The notes under the pieces are model-generated. The model was not told the origin of the DNA. It saw nothing but the letters and a program-made list of their open reading frames with translations, and searched no databases. Source: an uncultured Clostridia bacterium (GTDB lineage: Bacteria > Bacillota > Clostridia > Christensenellales > Pumilibacteraceae). From it: a stretch of 64,000 nucleotides of DNA. Each line of letters opens with the position of its first letter. Position 1 is the first letter of the stretch. Where the stretch lies: NCBI GenBank assembly GCA_934270565.1, contig CAKQPR010000002.1, positions 183,125 to 247,124 on the forward strand. The letters are read 5' to 3'. The translations under genes were made by a program, and so were the position numbers. This document shows, piece after piece, positions 63,886-64,000 of this stretch.

Positions 63886-63926
63886 AAAAATACGAGCATT
63901 ATCACGAAGAAAAAACTCGTATTTTT
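63886..63926. terminator. bidirectional terminator between the repressor promoter and tRNA-Asn
   Basis: Perfect 11-bp arms AAAAATACGAG (63886-63896) and CTCGTATTTTT (63916-63926). Ends exactly at the tRNA CCA; serves as the tRNA terminator supplied by the element and can stop the rightward phage promoter. Confidence 0.8.
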
Positions 63927-64000
63927 GGCTCCTCAGGTAGGATTTGAACCTACGACACCTCGGTTAACAGCCGAGTGCTACTACCGCTGAGCTACTGAGG
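63926..64000 (-). tRNA. tRNA-Asn (GTT), lacking only its first base at the window edge; 3' half is attR
   Basis: Reads CCTCAGTAGCTCAGCGG..., D-arm, anticodon stem-loop CTCGGCTGTTAACCGAG with anticodon GTT, T-arm GTAGGTTCAAATCCTAC, acceptor CTGAGGA, discriminator G and encoded CCA. The 3' 45 nt (63926-63970) is the attR repeat, so the gene is restored to full function by the element's own copy. Confidence 0.95.

Larger units (their letters stand above)
52810..63970 (+). mobile_element. integrated inovirus-like element (filamentous prophage), 11,116 bp
   Basis: Bounded by a 45-bp perfect direct repeat of the tRNA-Asn 3' half (52810-52854 and 63926-63970). All main genes run left to right: small Cys protein, SSB-like protein, two cargo genes, basic protein, three exported membrane-anchored proteins, a basic protein, Zot-like ATPase, small protein, GC-rich intergenic region, HUH Rep and tyrosine integrase; an Xre repressor runs opposite at the right end. 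Rep + Zot + exported TM proteins + integrase in 11 kb is the gene kit of inoviruses. All frames look intact, so it may be active. Confidence 0.85.

Noticed and set aside
52810..63970. Reading the element as a mobilisable or conjugative integrative element because of its HUH Rep
   Set aside because: No relaxase, coupling protein or type IV secretion genes; instead a Zot-like ATPase and exported coat-type proteins. The Rep alone does not decide it.

Overview
The window looks like a spore-forming, anaerobic member of the Clostridia (Firmicutes) with roughly balanced GC. The evidence is a single-chain pyruvate:ferredoxin oxidoreductase, a spoIIR-sleB-ypeB sporulation/germination block, CotF-like coat genes, near-consensus sigma-A promoters (TTGACA-N17-TATAAT) and lipoprotein-anchored sugar transport. 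The exact order or family cannot be fixed from sequence alone; an uncultured gut lineage is an inference.

Layout. 1-5137 (minus) holds housekeeping operons: lmwPTP-tilS-hpt, a MazEF-type pair, and recX-acpS-nnr. 5262-14133 (plus) holds two small CotF-like genes, argD, a 1.4 kb gene-free nest of dispersed repeats, the pyruvate:ferredoxin oxidoreductase gene and an orphan EIIC-like membrane protein. 14199-19471 (minus) carries a GIY-YIG gene framed by a repeat palindrome and uvrB-uvrA; gdhA follows on plus. 21177-27242 (minus) has a thioredoxin-reductase-like flavoprotein operon, the spore block and ispE. 27358-29610 is a boundary zone with a GH2 fragment, an ArsR-like regulator and small remnants. 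29611-47918 (minus) is an 18 kb glycan-utilisation locus: AraC regulator, two very large surface proteins, a CUT1 ABC importer without its ATPase, a DUF4838 lipoprotein, a GH20 hexosaminidase, two Gfo/Idh/MocA dehydrogenases and a sugar isomerase. 48058-52606 is a graveyard of mobile DNA: a broken hsdM, an AlbA/Schlafen-type gene, a LexA-box promoter, and a MobV relaxase relic with a recognisable oriT, cut by an IS3-family fragment.

The most exciting object is 52810-63970: a complete-looking 11,116-bp integrated element bounded by a 45-bp direct repeat of the 3' half of tRNA-Asn. It encodes an HUH replication initiator, a Zot/pI-like ATPase, several signal-peptide plus membrane-anchor proteins (one with InlB-type repeats), a tyrosine integrase and an Xre repressor. 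I read it as an inovirus-like (filamentous phage) prophage of a Gram-positive host. It also carries repeat-delimited cargo genes (ASCH-like protein, cytosine methyltransferase-like protein), a GC-rich hairpin cluster before rep that may be the origin/packaging region, and a convincing opposite-strand small RNA (sigma-A promoter, about 64 nt, intrinsic terminator) upstream of the Zot gene.

A second, chromosome-wide observation is that five housekeeping genes (lmwPTP, recX, uvrB, trxB-like, ispE) have perfect-spacing promoters whose -10 hexamer lies only 6-8 nt from a homology-fixed start codon, so their mRNAs should be leaderless.
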